The notes under the pieces: generated by a model
Databases searched by the model: none
The model's input: only the letters and a program-made list of their open reading frames with translations
What the model was told of the DNA's origin: nothing
Assembly: GCA_004335835.1 (NCBI GenBank)
Contig: RWJK01001071.1
Coordinates: 1 to 33,925 of the forward strand
Direction of reading: 5' to 3'
DNA length: 33,925 nt
Source: Scenedesmus sp. ARA3
Lineage: Eukaryota; Chlorophyta; Chlorophyceae; Sphaeropleales; Scenedesmaceae
In this document: piece by piece, positions 1 through 11,410 of the stretch
Layout: every line of letters begins with the position of its first letter
Numbering within the stretch: position 1 is the first letter of the stretch
Program-made: the position numbers and the translations under genes

Positions 1-851
1 CTCAGGCTCAGGCCGGGCTGCTGCCTGCCTGCCGCCTCCTGCAGCGCCAGCAGCGCCAGTCGCCCGCCAGCCTCCTTGGACAGCTGCATGCGATCCGTGT
101 CCAGCTCCTCCAGCTGCTGCAGGTACTGGCTGGCAGCGCGCAGGTTGGCCTGGCGCGACGCCAGGCGCCCCGCCACAATCTGGCCAGCAGCTGCTCGCGC
201 ATCCCACTGCGACAGCGGGACATGCTGCACAGGCGGCGGCGCCTCGCCGTCTGCTGCTGCCGCTGCTGCTGCTGCTGCCGCGGTCTCCGCCTCGTACTTC
301 TGGCGCAGCAGGCCGCGCAGCATCACCACGTGGCTGGCGGGCAGCCCCAGGTGCGCCAGCAGGATGCCGCCCACGCCGCGCAGCTCCGCGTCAATGTCTG
401 TGATGAGCCCCGCGTGGCTGGACAGCAGGAAGATGCCCGGCCTGCTGCGCCGCCGCATGGCCAGCAGCTCCTGCAGCGAGGCCCAGCGCTGGCGGCTGGG
501 CTTGCTCAGCAGCTTGATGGACTCGGGCGTGGGGCTGTTCAGGCTCAGCGGAGGCGTGAAGCCCTCGTGCGCCGTGTGCGGCGCCGCGGCGGCACCCGCC
601 TCTGCTGCTGCTGACGCTGGCGGCGCTGCTGCCAGGCTGGAGCTGCTGTACAGCGGCTTGTGCTTGTCCCAGTTGAGGTGCAGCGTGAGGTACATGGCGG
701 GGTAGCCGGCCGCGGCTGCGCTGCTGGTGATGCTGCTGGCTGCGGGGTCCCACAGCCGCGCGAAGCCCTTCACGCGGCTGAGGCGCTGCCCCACGCTGAC
801 GTCAGCCAGGATGCCCAGGTGCACCAGCATGGTGCTCAGCTCCAGGCCCAC
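1..851 (-). CDS. Unrecognised protein, 3' portion (partial at left edge)
   Basis: One reading frame stays open on the minus strand from 851 to the window edge, about 283 codons, with the strongly G/C-ending codons of the other genes here. A splice acceptor (CTGCAG) sits at 857-852, so 851 is taken as an exon start, although the frame is also open further upstream and the true 5' end is unknown. The protein begins with a hydrophobic, conserved-looking block (LSTMLVHLGILADV), then a part with many aromatic residues (KGFARLWDP, LTLHLNWDKHKPLYS), an Ala/Ser linker, a block around SIKLLSKPSRQRWASLQELL, a poly-Ala stretch near 240-290, and a likely helical or coiled-coil end (SQYLQQLEELDTDRMQLSKE). 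No family is recognised and no function is assigned. That it is coding rests on length, composition and natural-looking helices; the overlapping frames on both strands are Arg/Cys/Ala artefacts. Confidence 0.55.
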   Translation of the reverse strand, partial: MGLELSTMLVHLGILADVSVGQRLSRVKGFARLWDPAASSITSSAAAAGYPAMYLTLHLNWDKHKPLYSSSSLAAAPPASAAAEAGAAAAPHTAHEGFTPPLSLNSPTPESIKLLSKPSRQRWASLQELLAMRRRSRPGIFLLSSHAGLITDIDAELRGVGGILLAHLGLPASHVVMLRGLLRQKYEAETAAAAAAAAAADGEAPPPVQHVPLSQWDARAAAGQIVAGRLASRQANLRAASQYLQQLEELDTDRMQLSKEAGGRLALLALQEAAGRQQPGLSL

Positions 852-2231
852 CTGCAGCGCAGCAGCGGGCACAGCAGCAGGGGACGAAACATGAGCAGCA
901 GCAGAGCCCACACGCAGTGAGAGAGATGGCGTGTTTGCCGCCGTCCTGCTGCCAACCAGACATTGTGCATAAGTGCATCAGCAACCACTCGCTGAGTGGC
1001 GCTGCTGCAGAGCTGCCATCCAGTCGTGCTGGTGCACAGTGACAGCCTGCACAGGCAACGCAGTTCTGCGTGCTGAGCTGTGACCGCTTTTCACTACTGC
1101 TTGGTGTGTAACTGGAGGACGCAACTTGCCTTGCTGAGTGGCAGTTTCACCGAGGGTCGCCTGTGGCATATGCCACTGTTGATGCTGCTGAGGAGCTTGC
1201 AGACATTGGTGTAGAAGCTGCCATAGCCCATTGCTGCTGATTGACAGCTGCTACTGCTGCTCCTGCTGCCACCACCACTGGCAGCAGGCTTCCTCCTCAA
1301 GGGACTCGGCTGTTGGTGGCTACCTCAGCGTGTTAAACCCCTGTGCAAGGTGTCTGAATGGTCGCTTGAATGGAGATCGTTGATGACAGACCACCACTGC
1401 TGCTGCTGCTAGACCTGCTGCTGCTGCTGATATGATGGCCGCGAAGCTGATGCGATCCCTTATCTCAAAAGTGCTCAATTAGATGAACAGTGTTTCTCGC
1501 CGTGATTTCAGGGCGTGAACATGCCACATGACCGCAGCTGTGTCACCAAGCAACCTGCTGACCCCTCAGCACAATCTTGAGCTTGAGTTGGCTGACGTTT
1601 TAAAGCGTACAGGCAGCTAATAGTGAAGCCCAAGATGAAATAACTCTGCAAGTACAACTCACACTCGGGTTTTGCAGCGGCAACTTGGTATAGCGTTTGA
1701 ATGGCCAGGAAGCCAACGTACTTACATAACACAGTGCTCACGGGAGGTGGATACATTCAGGCTTCAGTCCGCTGCCACACCAGCAGACACATGCCAACTC
1801 GCTGCTAAGAACAGTCTGCTGCGCAGCACCGAGTATCCGAGGCATCCAAAAGCACTCAATACGTTAGTATCTCAGCTCGTGCAGCACTGGGGCTACATTG
1901 CGCCAAACACAAGGTGAGGCAACAACGGAGTGCCTGCTGCTGACCTATGCTGGGCAGCGGTCCTACGTCAACAATCGATCTGCAGCTTTGATGGTACCTC
2001 TTTTTGCAATATATTCGAGAGATGCGGAGCCGCTGCTGATGCATATCCGGGTCAGGCATATGGGTGTACTGTTCTGCTGCCTGTGGTTGCTCGTCTTGCT
2101 GCCACAAATGCCTGCTTGCTGATATGTTTGACCTGCTTGCGTTGCAGGAGTTCTGAGAGCTGCTTGGTATTCACCTGATGCTGTGTATCTTGGCCCCGAA
2201 GCTGTGACAGCTGGTGCACCGTACGCAGTGC
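852..2231. other. Non-coding stretch between gene 1 and the thymidine kinase
   Basis: No convincing exon is visible. The sequence is lower in G+C than the flanking exons and has scattered short CTG/CAG runs (for example 1394-1430). It may hold upstream exons or the 5' UTR of the minus-strand gene at 1-851 and the promoter and 5' UTR of the plus-strand thymidine kinase. Open frames here are under 120 codons and have no recognisable motif. Confidence 0.4.
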
Positions 2232-4583
2232 ATGAGTCAACGGCTGCTGTCGCCACCCACAGCCTGGCATCTGTTGACATCCACGCAGTCGGCAAGTGTG
2301 CTGTCCTTGCTGCCAGCACGACTCACCAGCACCTGCCCAGAGGGCCAGCAGAGTGCAGGTGTCAACAACGGCAGCTCCACCCCTGAGCAGCCAGCACAAG
2401 GTTGCAGCCCTGCCACCAGCAGCGTCCCTGCGACAGCCGCAGTTCCAAGCGCCATGTCACTGCACAGCAGCATGATGTCCCCAACAAAGCAGGCACTGGC
2501 CAGCGTGCTGTCCCCCAGCAAGGCGGTGTGCAGCCCCAGCAGGCAGCCCTTTGCGCCCTGCAACGCGCCCAGGCTGTCGCCATCGGCCTGCACAGCCAAG
2601 CGCTCACTGACGGCACTGCAGCAGCAGCACGCCTTCAGCAGCAGCAGCAGGCCTGCTGCCGTGGCTGCGGCTGCTGCTGGCAGCGAGAACCAGCCAGGCA
2701 GCAGCAGCCCTGCGCCCAAGCGCCGGGAGGCGGAGCAAGGCACCCCTGCCAGCGCGGCTGCGGGTGCAGCAGCCCTGCTGGCAGGCGCTGGCGTGGCCAC
2801 GCCTGGCCCACTGACCCCTGCGGTGAGCCAGCCGCTGGTGCTGGGCCACCAGCAGCCAGGCAGCGCCAGCCGCAGCCAGCAACACCAGCACCTGCGCCCC
2901 CAGGCGCCCCACCTGGCTGCTGCGGGCTCCACGCCACGCGCCTGCTCCGCTGCCTCCGGCCTGCTGCGCCCCCGCGCCAGCCTGGGCGGCGGCCAGCAGC
3001 AGCACCACGCGCTGCAGCAGCACCACGGCGCCTCCACCACGCCCCGCGCGGCAGCCGCAGACACGCTGGCTGCTGCCGACCAGGTGCCCAGCCCGCTGGC
3101 CATCCTGGAGTTCCCACCAGAGCTGGAGGCGCAGCCGGGGCTGCTGCTGCAGGACATTGCGCAGCACAGCCACCACCACCAGCAGCAGCAGCAGCAGCAT
3201 CGGCCGGCCATGTCTGGCAGGCGCGTGAATGCGCGCTACGACATCCCGCTGGGCTTCGACTGGTGAGCCTGGCTGGGATGGTGGTGTGCACTGCACAGCT
3301 GGCTCTGCCGCAGCAAGTCAGCAACTGTGCAGCGCGTGTGTTTGCCCCTGCTGCTCTGTGCTGGGTTGTTTGATTCTCTGCAGCATGCCCAGGTGTGTGC
3401 TGCGTGCGCTGTGCTGCTGTGCAGGCTGGCTGGCGCTCCCGACCATGCACCTGGGCTGGGCGAGGGCAGGCTGGAGCTGATCCTGGGGCCCATGTTTGCG
3501 GGCAAGACCACCGCGCTCATCAACAGGGTGAGGGGCCGCGCATGTGGCTGCCAGCAGGCCTCAGCGCAGAGCAGGGAGGCATGCGCGTCTGGCCTGCGTG
3601 CGTGGTGCCCTTGTGCATGCAGCCTTCTCATGTGGCTCTTGTTGATGTGCAGCTGTGCACTGCCCGTGCAGAGCAGTCAGCTTGTGCTGCATTGTGTGCG
3701 TCATCTGCTGCTGGCCTTTCAAGCCCGCTCAAGCCTGCTCACCTGCTGCTTGCTACTGCTCCCTGCCTGCCTCCCCCTGCCTTGCCCCCTCCAGGTGAAG
3801 CAGGTGTCAGCGCCCGAGGCGGGCCGGCTGGCGGTGGCGGTCAAGTCCTCCAAGGACGAGCGCTACGGCTGCCACTGGGTGGTCACGCACGACGGCCGCT
3901 GCATGCGCTGCTTCACCGCGGACAGCCTGGCGCAGTTCCGCGACCAGCTGGGCCCCGCCTACCACAAGCTGGCAGTGCTGGCCATCGATGAGGCGCAGTT
4001 CTTCCCAGACCTGGCCGAGTTCTGCGCGGAGGCGGTGGACCGTGACGGCAAGCACGTGATCGTGGCGGGGCTCAGCGGCGACTTCCGGCGGCAGCGCTTC
4101 GGGCAGCTGACGGAGCTGATGCCGCTGGCCGACAGCATCCGCCAGCTCACCAGCAAGTGCGCCTTCTGCAGCGCAGAGTGAGTGGCGGGCTGGGACGGCG
4201 CGGTGCGGGTGGCAATGACAGCTGCGCAGCTTGCAGGCTATCGCCACTGAGGGCTGGTGCTGGCTGGTGTGTGTCGCTGCAGGTGGGGCATCGTCTGTGC
4301 TGGTGTGCATGCCTTGCTGGGTTTGCAGGGTGTTGCTGCAGCAGCAGCAGGTGCAGGTGCAGCAGGCGCTGCACAGCCAGCACCAGCACTGGTCTGCAAC
4401 TTTTTGCGCCCGCTTGTCGATTACTGCTGCCCCCCGTCTGCTGTGCTGCCTGTCTGCTGCAGTGCGCTGTTCTCTCTGCGCCTGGTGGACGCTGCTGGCC
4501 CGCAGGCGCTGATTGGGGGCGATGAGAAGTACAGGGCGGCATGCAGGCGCTGCTACCTGACGCACAGCGACACCATGCAGTGA
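2232..4583 (+). CDS. Thymidine kinase, type II (TK1 family), with long disordered N-terminal extension
   Basis: Phosphorylates thymidine with ATP in the dTMP salvage pathway. Four exons fit in phase: 2232-3262, 3425-3527, 3795-4177 and 4463-4583 (546 codons with stop). The catalytic core (last ~200 residues) shows the P-loop GPMFAGKT near residue 365, KSSKDERYG, the VLAIDEAQFFPD block with the catalytic Glu, SGDFRRQRFGQL, and the two zinc CxxC pairs CAFC and CRRC around the lasso segment GGDEKY. The zinc-site exon junction (4177/4463) rebuilds one codon across the splice. The first ~340 residues are rich in Ser, Ala, Gln and Pro, with CDK-type sites (SPTK, SPSK) and a basic SSPAPKRR stretch. 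Start choice is uncertain: ATG at 2232 is the first in frame, while ATG at 2454 begins the CDK-site region and would give 471 residues. Family TK1 proteins are usually 190-260 residues, so the extension is unusual. Confidence 0.88.
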
Positions 4584-7500
4584 GCGCTGCCTGCCTGGCC
4601 GCGCAGCAGCAGCCGCGGTGGTGGCTGTGCTGCTGTGTGTCGCACAAGCGCGGCGCATGTGACGAGGGGGCTGGGCTGAGGGCGTGGCAGCTGCAAATGC
4701 TGCCGTGCATCACACCATGCATGCACACACGAGCGGGCACCTGCTGTGTACACTACCGTGATGTTCTTGCATATCTGCTGGGCATCTTGTACGATTCCGC
4801 ATACTTATTCTTTTGACTGTGTTATCAATTGTCTTTCTGCATCAAGTTGTGCAGCACAAACTGCTGTCACATTTTCCATATGGTGCAGCTGGTTAGCTGC
4901 TGCATCTGTGATGTGGCGTTGCTGCTGACTAATGGGTGTACTTTTTGCCAGGGGTCTGGCTACACCTGTGAGGGCGCCAACTTGATTGGATGTTATTGCT
5001 GCTGTGCCCTGCATTGCCCTTGCATGGCTGCATGCCTGGCATACAGTTACGCTGGGCACCACCTTAGTGAATCACCTGCTGATGGTTGGCAATGTTGATG
5101 CTTGTGTGCTGGCGCTGGGCTGGGCGGTGTTGTGCAATGTTTTGTAACATTATGGCTTTGATTATCACGGGCTCGCGCTAGCGCTGGGCTTTGTTTAGCT
5201 TGCCTTGCAATGCAACTGCGGCGGGGGAGAGGAAGCATACGCATGCACATCAGTAGCTCTGACTGCTGCAGCCCCACAGATTTTGGCAGTGAGCCTCCGC
5301 AGAGCCTCGGCCGAGGCCATGAGTGATGGCAGGTGTAGCCTTTGCTGAGTAAAACGACGCATCAACTTCAGCAATCTTCAGGGCTTGCATGCTTTAACAG
5401 TGCGCCACCTGCGCAGACACATGGCGTGCCATGATGGCCCGTTCACTGAGCAGCAGTGCAATGCCGCGCATGCAATCACATCTGTGTGTTGCACTTCGGG
5501 AACACAGCCCAATTTGGAGCCAATGACAGGCTCATTGGGCAACCACTAACCACTGTGCTGGCGTGCACAGACAATCCATCTGGTGTGCCTCAGACAACTG
5601 GTCAAAGCCAGACATCGGCAACTGTAGGGCATGCACAATACAAAGAAAGTTGCCGATTACAATGGACAGCTTTAGTGGCGTGCGTCAAGGGCACCGCCCA
5701 TGCGGCCACAGTCTCAGGTCATTGAAACGCACACAAGAAAGAAAGGCACCACCCAGGGCTGCACTGCGCCTGTTGAGCAGGCGGTGCACCAGCCACATGC
5801 GTCATTGCGTGGGCAGTCTTGGCATGAGCACTGCGCAGTGCGCACGTGCAGGGCCGTGCACTGTAGGATCAAGCCAGGCTCGAGGAGGCAAGACAGTGGC
5901 ATGGACGTGGCGCCGTGTTATGCCGCATGCCTGTAGTCGACTCAACCAGTGCTTGGGAGGACGACAAAACCACCCAAAAAGGCACCAGAAACCTGAATTT
6001 GTGTGGGATAATGCAGCGATGGGGTGCGCCTTGGCGCAGGGCGGTGATGGGCCTGGGCTGGCAGCCATGCGACAGGCGTGTGGGTGGTGAGAGGACGCCA
6101 CTGTGCATGATCGGCTGCAAAACAGTGCTGTGCTGCCGTGCCAATGCAGTCAAAAGCAGGCACCAACGCAGCAAGCAAGCAGCACGGGAACTCCTGGTCA
6201 GACCCGTGCGGCATAGCTGCATATGTATCAAGAATGGTTTATGTAAATGACGTGCGCCAGCACACGTACATAACCTCATAATCACTTCATGCAATTATGT
6301 ATGTAGCATTGATACTGATGGTCTGCATGGCTGCAGTATTAAATGCGTGAACACCTGCGTTCAAAACAGCCGAGCTGCTGCAGTATCATGCGCCGCAGGC
6401 GCGGCTGCAGACAACTGCCCAGCTGGCCAACACCAGCGCAGCAGCGCAAAGCCGGGCACGCCCTGGCCAGCCATCCCGTGCATCCATGCGCACGCTGCCA
6501 GGGCGGCGCCGCCTGCTGCTAAAACCTCTGGCCCACAGCAGCCAGCCGACCCTCATCAACAGGTGCGCAGCAGGCCCACAGCACAACGGCACTGCTGCAC
6601 ATCTTGTTCTCAGGCCATGTCATGTTGTGTGAGTGTGTTGCGCTTTCCAAAAAAAACAGTTTATATACACGGTCGCGTGGAAGCAAACATACATACAGTG
6701 AGGCCAAGCACAGCTGGTACAAGGTAACAGGCCAACAACACCAATCACAGCTGCCAACGCTGGCGCCACACAAGGTTCAAGTCAAGGCCCCAGGCGGGGC
6801 TAGTAGCCACAGAAGGTGCCAGAAGGCAGCTGTTGGACCTTACAACAAAAAAGAGAATGCATATACGACACTGATGCTGATGAGGTCACACGCCACCCTT
6901 CACAAGTCCCTCTCCCACAACCAACCTCCACCTCCCACAAACATACACATGCTGTCCGCACCGCACCCTACGCAGCAAGGGCGCAGGGGCTGCTGGGCAC
7001 CAGTGCCTACCCTCGCCCAACATTCAACGCGTCGCTGACAGCAAGCAGTGCGCAGGCACGGTGCTTGCTGATGGCAACGTATGGCACAACGCACCACAAG
7101 GTGGCTACTACACTGAGCATGCAGTGACAAACAAACAGGCATGCATCCCCGGGCCAACCGCTCAGGCACGCCCAGGCGGCACACAGGCTGCGCGCTAGGT
7201 AGGGCTGCTGATCTGAAAAGATGACATAATTACGTTCCACAGCAAAGGACACGCTCCGCTCCCACGCGCTCAAGCCACACATCTCAACCACACCAACAAC
7301 AGGCAACGGCACAGGCAGAGCTCCCAAAACCAGGCACCTGCATGCGCTGCGCTGAGGCAGACATGCTTTGGCATGCCCTGCACTGCTGTGGTGGTGCGTT
7401 GATGAGCCATGATGCGCACACACCTGAAAAAGCGCTCTGCACCAGCCCCACCTCACACGCATGCTGCTCCACCCTCACCTCGAGTCACTGTTCAAAACGA

Positions 7501-7675
7501 TCATACCCTCAGGCAACACGACTCGGTGAAGCCAGCTGACAACAACAACCGTCACATACTCATGAAAGACGCACACGCACAACCTCCTCCTCCTTTATCT
7601 CTGACCCTGGCAGGCCCTCTGCAGGCTGCCTGCCCTGCCTGCTTGCGCTGCCTTGCCGGACCACCTGCATGCTGC
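4584..7675. other. Gene-free stretch between the convergent TK and CBM20 genes
   Basis: About 3.1 kb with no exon I can support. Frames on both strands stay below ~175 codons, are rich in Cys, His, Gln and Arg, and show no motif. The left part should hold the TK 3' UTR and the right part the 3' UTR of the minus-strand CBM20 gene (a TTACA, the reverse complement of TGTAA, lies near 6839). A short T/A-rich stretch near 6640-6665 is the only other compositional change noted. Confidence 0.4.
5143..5147 (+). terminator. Possible TGTAA polyadenylation signal after thymidine kinase
   Basis: TGTAA is the usual poly(A) signal of green algae. This is a match found downstream of the stop at 4583 in the sense direction, implying a 3' UTR of about 560 nt. 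A five-base match can occur by chance. Confidence 0.3.
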
Positions 7676-9264
7676 TCAGCGGCCGTACGCGCCTGCCATC
7701 ACGCGCCCGTTGCTGGCGGCGGGCGCCATCATGAGGTCGTTGTACAGCTCCACGCGGTCGCCCGGCTGCATGGGGCTGTAGGTGCCTGACTGCGCCACCT
7801 GCAGGCTCTCCACAGGCTCCATGCGCACGTCCAAGTGGTAGGTCAGCACCATGTGCCCCGCGCGGTCCTTAACAGGCACCTGGGGGACAGCAACACGCCA
7901 ACGGCAGCAGCAGCAGCAGCAGGCATGGATGAGCCAGCAGCAGCAGAGAGCAATCTTGAGGCAGGCAGTGCTACAGACGTCGCAGGCATGGCATACAATG
8001 TGTGCATGTGCCCAGCATGCACCGGTCAAGCATCAATGCACCCGCACTGTACACTGTGCTGCTGGCCCCGACCCCTGCGCCAGCGCCTCACCAGCAGGTG
8101 CCTGTTCTCCCCCGCCTCCCACACGTAGGAGCCGTCGGCGCGGCGCAGCATGCACTTGAAGCTGTACTCGCCAGGCGGCAGCGCCACCTCAGCGCTCCAG
8201 ATGCCTCCCTCCTGCCAGGACAGGCTGGGGCTGACCTCAGGGTTCCAGCGGCCCAGCTCGGGGCAGCCGCCTGCAGCGACAGCACGGCAGCAGCAGCAGG
8301 CGTGTGAGCCAGCCCGTGTGCACCAGGTGTGGTTGGGCGGCATGCAGCGCAGGCGCACTGGCAGGGGCAGGCAGGGTGGCAGGCAAGAGTGCCGTGCTGT
8401 GTGCAGCTGCTGAGCACCATCCAATTACTGTGTGGCTGCTGATCAGGCTGCTAAGCTTGCTTTGTTTTGTCAAGCGCTGAATGTGTGGCCTCTGATGATC
8501 AGCCAGCTGCTGCTGCAGTTTCACGCTGCTCTGCCGCTACTGCAGCGGCGTCATGCAGGCTGTGAGCTTCAGCTGCAGTGCCTCACCTGACAGCTTCCAG
8601 ACCTCTCCCAGGCGGCTGTTGTGCTTCAGCACAAACTTGACCTGCAGGCAGCAGCAGCAGAAGCAGCAGGACACTGCAGTTCAGCACAACGGCCGTGCAG
8701 CTGACAGTAATGTCAGCCTTGGGTGCAGCCTTGGGTGCAAGCAGCTGACTTTGCAGACTCATGCCCCTGTTCGCGTCACGTGACACTTCCAGGCGCTGCA
8801 TGCAAGGGTACCAGCATAGCACAGCACTTGGTGTGGCCTGCCAGCGCTGCCAACCCACCTTGGGGAAGACACGGTGGGCCTGGTTGTAGGTCTGCAGGAT
8901 GTGCTTGGCGCGCATCTCCTGAGCCTTGCGCAGCGCGCCAGAGTCCCTGTAGGCGGCCACGCGCACCTGCAGCCAGCCAGCAGCGCTGCGCTGTCAGCCC
9001 CACTCATGCAGGCCACACCCTCAGGCTTCACACGCAGGCTGAAGCTGGAGCCAGAACGCAGCAATGAACTGCTGACACAGCCGCATTGGGCTGCGTAGTG
9101 GGCTCAAAAGGCATGACACTGAGGTTTGCAGCCGTCACTGGCGAGGCTATGCTCACCGTTTGAGCCCTGCTGGTGCGCTGCAGAGCGGACAGTTTGCTTG
9201 GCATGTGGACGCCTGTACATTTCAGTACCGCCGTCAAAGGACAAGAAAGAGCGTAAGACACCAT
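7676..9264 (-). CDS. CBM20 starch-binding protein, probably plastid-targeted
   Basis: Five exons in phase on the minus strand: 9264-9157, 8966-8859, 8641-8587, 8270-8092 and 7879-7676, giving 217 residues. Exon 1 gives a Ser/Thr/Arg-containing N-terminus that could be a chloroplast transit peptide. Exon 2 is a basic helix (ALRKAQEMRAKHILQTY). Exons 3-4 form a carbohydrate-binding module of family 20: VKFVLKHNSRLGEVWKLSG, then CPELGRWNPE, LSWQEGGIWSAEVALPPGEY and VWEAGENR. These carry the aromatic and acidic residues typical of the starch-contact surfaces. Exon 5 is a 67-residue tail with PVESLQ and PGDRVELYNDLMM, not recognised. No catalytic glucanase, kinase or transferase domain is present, so the protein probably tethers or guides other factors on starch rather than acting as an enzyme. 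The start ATG at 9264 aligns with the ATG of the paralogue at 12384, which supports it. Confidence 0.78.
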
Positions 9265-11410
9265 GAAAAGCCGAAGTGTTTTGGCTAGTGGCTGCTGTTG
9301 TTTGCCTGGCAGTCGAAAGCTTGCGGCAGATGAAACCAGCTATCGTGTTGACACCGCTGCGGTCCGGCGTGCATGCCCGCACCTGCCATCTTGCTTAAAA
9401 AGCCCTGAGTTAGTGCGCGAGGTTCTTTTGTTGAAAGATCAGCTCGAGATCAATGGACCCTCCTACACGATATGGGGCTGGTGGTGCGTCAGGCGCGAAG
9501 TGCGTGGAGAAAACTTGTGCAGATCGGCCAGGACGTCGGTGTTGAGCATCGCAAGCTTGAGGCTGTAGTGTGCTTGGCTTCGTCTCAGGCTAGGCTAGCC
9601 AGTAGGACTCTCTACTTTCTTCCCTACCTAGTAACCCAGTCGCGCCCGACGGCTCTAAACGACTGGTCGTGAGTCGATAATATCTTTTAAGAACAAGTTA
9701 TATTTTATGAGACACTGCGGTTTGCTTGACGCTTCGCGGCTGTAGCTGCTGCAGCGGGAGGAGGTTACGGATCTCAAAATATCCTTGACCAGCCGTGGGT
9801 ACGGTATGAACACACCAACCGAATCAATCAAGCTTACATACATCCGATGTATCTGCACAGCAGCCATTCAGCACTCCAAGCTGAGCAGTGCCAAGAACTT
9901 CGCGGTTCCTGCAGGGTTCCTGTCCCAACATGATGGTTGCACGTTGCAAAATTGTTTGTCTGAGCAGGGTGTTTACTGGTGTCGTGGGCTTGCTTTGCTT
10001 GATTCTAAATTGATGCTCAACTTTTGTGTCTGGCCGTGCCCCGCCCATTTTTGGAGGGCGCACATGCTTGGGGCGGATGCTGCGGATGCGTGCGGCTCGC
10101 AGTAAAGTCATCTGTGAGCTGACCAGCAGTGCAGTTGTAGCAACGGAGGTCAGGTATACGAGCATGAGTCCTGCACGTGCATCATGTAACATTGGAGTGG
10201 ACTCAGTCAGTGCTGTGCCGGCTGTAGGGGCATGCAGCTTGCTGCAACTCCCACCATAGCTGAGTATGCTGGCCAGATGTAGCATGCGCTACCGATCTTG
10301 CTTTGCATGCAGTGTGCAGCGGGTATGTGGCACATGTGTGTTACATCGCTCTCTGCTGCCGCCAGCAGGCGGCCTGCGGCTGTGAGCAGCAGCTGCTGCC
10401 ACAAGAACCACTAAAGTACTCCTCGCGAGCGTTACTGTTAACATATCATCATCGTCATGTTACACATCAAGCGTTACTGTTAACAGATAACAGATAACAT
10501 GATGAGCAGACACAGCCTGGCTGGTCCTTCCCTCAAGCATGCTCCCACTATACAAACTCGCACATAGCATCCAGAAACCATACATGTGCGTAGTGCACTG
10601 CTGCCGTGGAGACACCTCCTCATGGTGCACTCTCTTAAGGCTCTGTGAGCGAACGCCCACGACATCAGACAACAGCAGTCGGCTGGCGGCCCTCGTCCGC
10701 ACCGGGTGGCACGCATCTTGATGGGGCATCCGGTCGCTCCGAGAAGCGGGTAGGTGCTCAGGAGGTGGCGCGCCGCCTACACATCCCAGAGCATGTCCTG
10801 CAAGCAGTTGCGTGGTGACATCAGCCGGGGCAGGGGAGAAAGCTGTGTGTTGCCGTGACATGGTGCCGTTGGGAGGCATGCCACAGCAGTGTTTTTGCAG
10901 ACACATGCCGTATAGCACTGTCGAAGGATGCGATGGTGCGTTGTTGCAGGAGTTACGCCTTCGCGAGCAGCTGAGAGGCATCCATCGTCGGCAAATCTGC
11001 GCATACGGGCAGCAGCAGCATTTGTGCATTACTGTGGTACTGGCACTGCCACACCTCTGCTTGCGCCTGTCTGCGCCTGTCACATCATCCTTGGTTCTTC
11101 TCGCCACAAACATAAACCAGACATCAACCTGTTTACTGTGCACTGCACTGCACTGCTGCCCGCCGGCAGCGCAATTGCAAGTGCCACACCTAAGTGCCAC
11201 ACCTAAGCGCCAGCGCGCTGCAGTGCGAAAGTGCTTGACTAGTCAAAGCAGTGCGTCACTGTCACATAACAACAGTTCTCAAAAGACTACATCAAGACAG
11301 TAGGACAGTGTCAGTTCCGCGTTCACACCAACATCTGGCCTGTCAGCTGTAGCGCAACACAGGCACCCGGTCATCCTCCCACCTGCAACCCCCACATAGC
11401 GCCATGACAA
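9265..11410. other. Spacer between the CBM20 gene and its partial paralogue
   Basis: About 2.1 kb with no supported gene. The first ~200 bases upstream of 9264 resemble the sequence upstream of 12384 (shared text around the minus-strand CTCGAGNTC/AGATC region), so the duplication includes some promoter or 5' UTR. A 246-codon minus-strand frame at 10460-11200 is Cys-rich and motif-free and was not accepted. A 14-base unit (AGTGCCACACCTAA) is repeated twice near 11180-11208. Confidence 0.4.
10428..10485. repeat. 16-bp direct repeat pair
   Basis: AGCGTTACTGTTAACA occurs perfectly at 10428-10443 and 10470-10485, separated by 26 bases. The second copy runs into two GATAACA-like units. It may be a relic of a small insertion or a local slippage; no coding context. 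Confidence 0.6.

Noticed and set aside
2237..3211. Long minus-strand frame (324 codons) antisense to the thymidine kinase N-terminal exon
   Set aside because: Made of Cys/Trp/Ala/Ser runs that mirror the CAG-rich sense exon; no motif and the sense frame joins correctly to the kinase core.
9785..10285. Overlapping 106-codon plus and 153-codon minus frames
   Set aside because: No conserved motif, mutually overlapping on both strands, and sequence composition like the surrounding intergenic DNA.
10460..11200. 246-codon minus-strand frame between the CBM20 copies
   Set aside because: Cys/Arg/Ser-rich, no recognisable motif, no splice context and no similarity to neighbours; its length is possible by chance in DNA of this composition.
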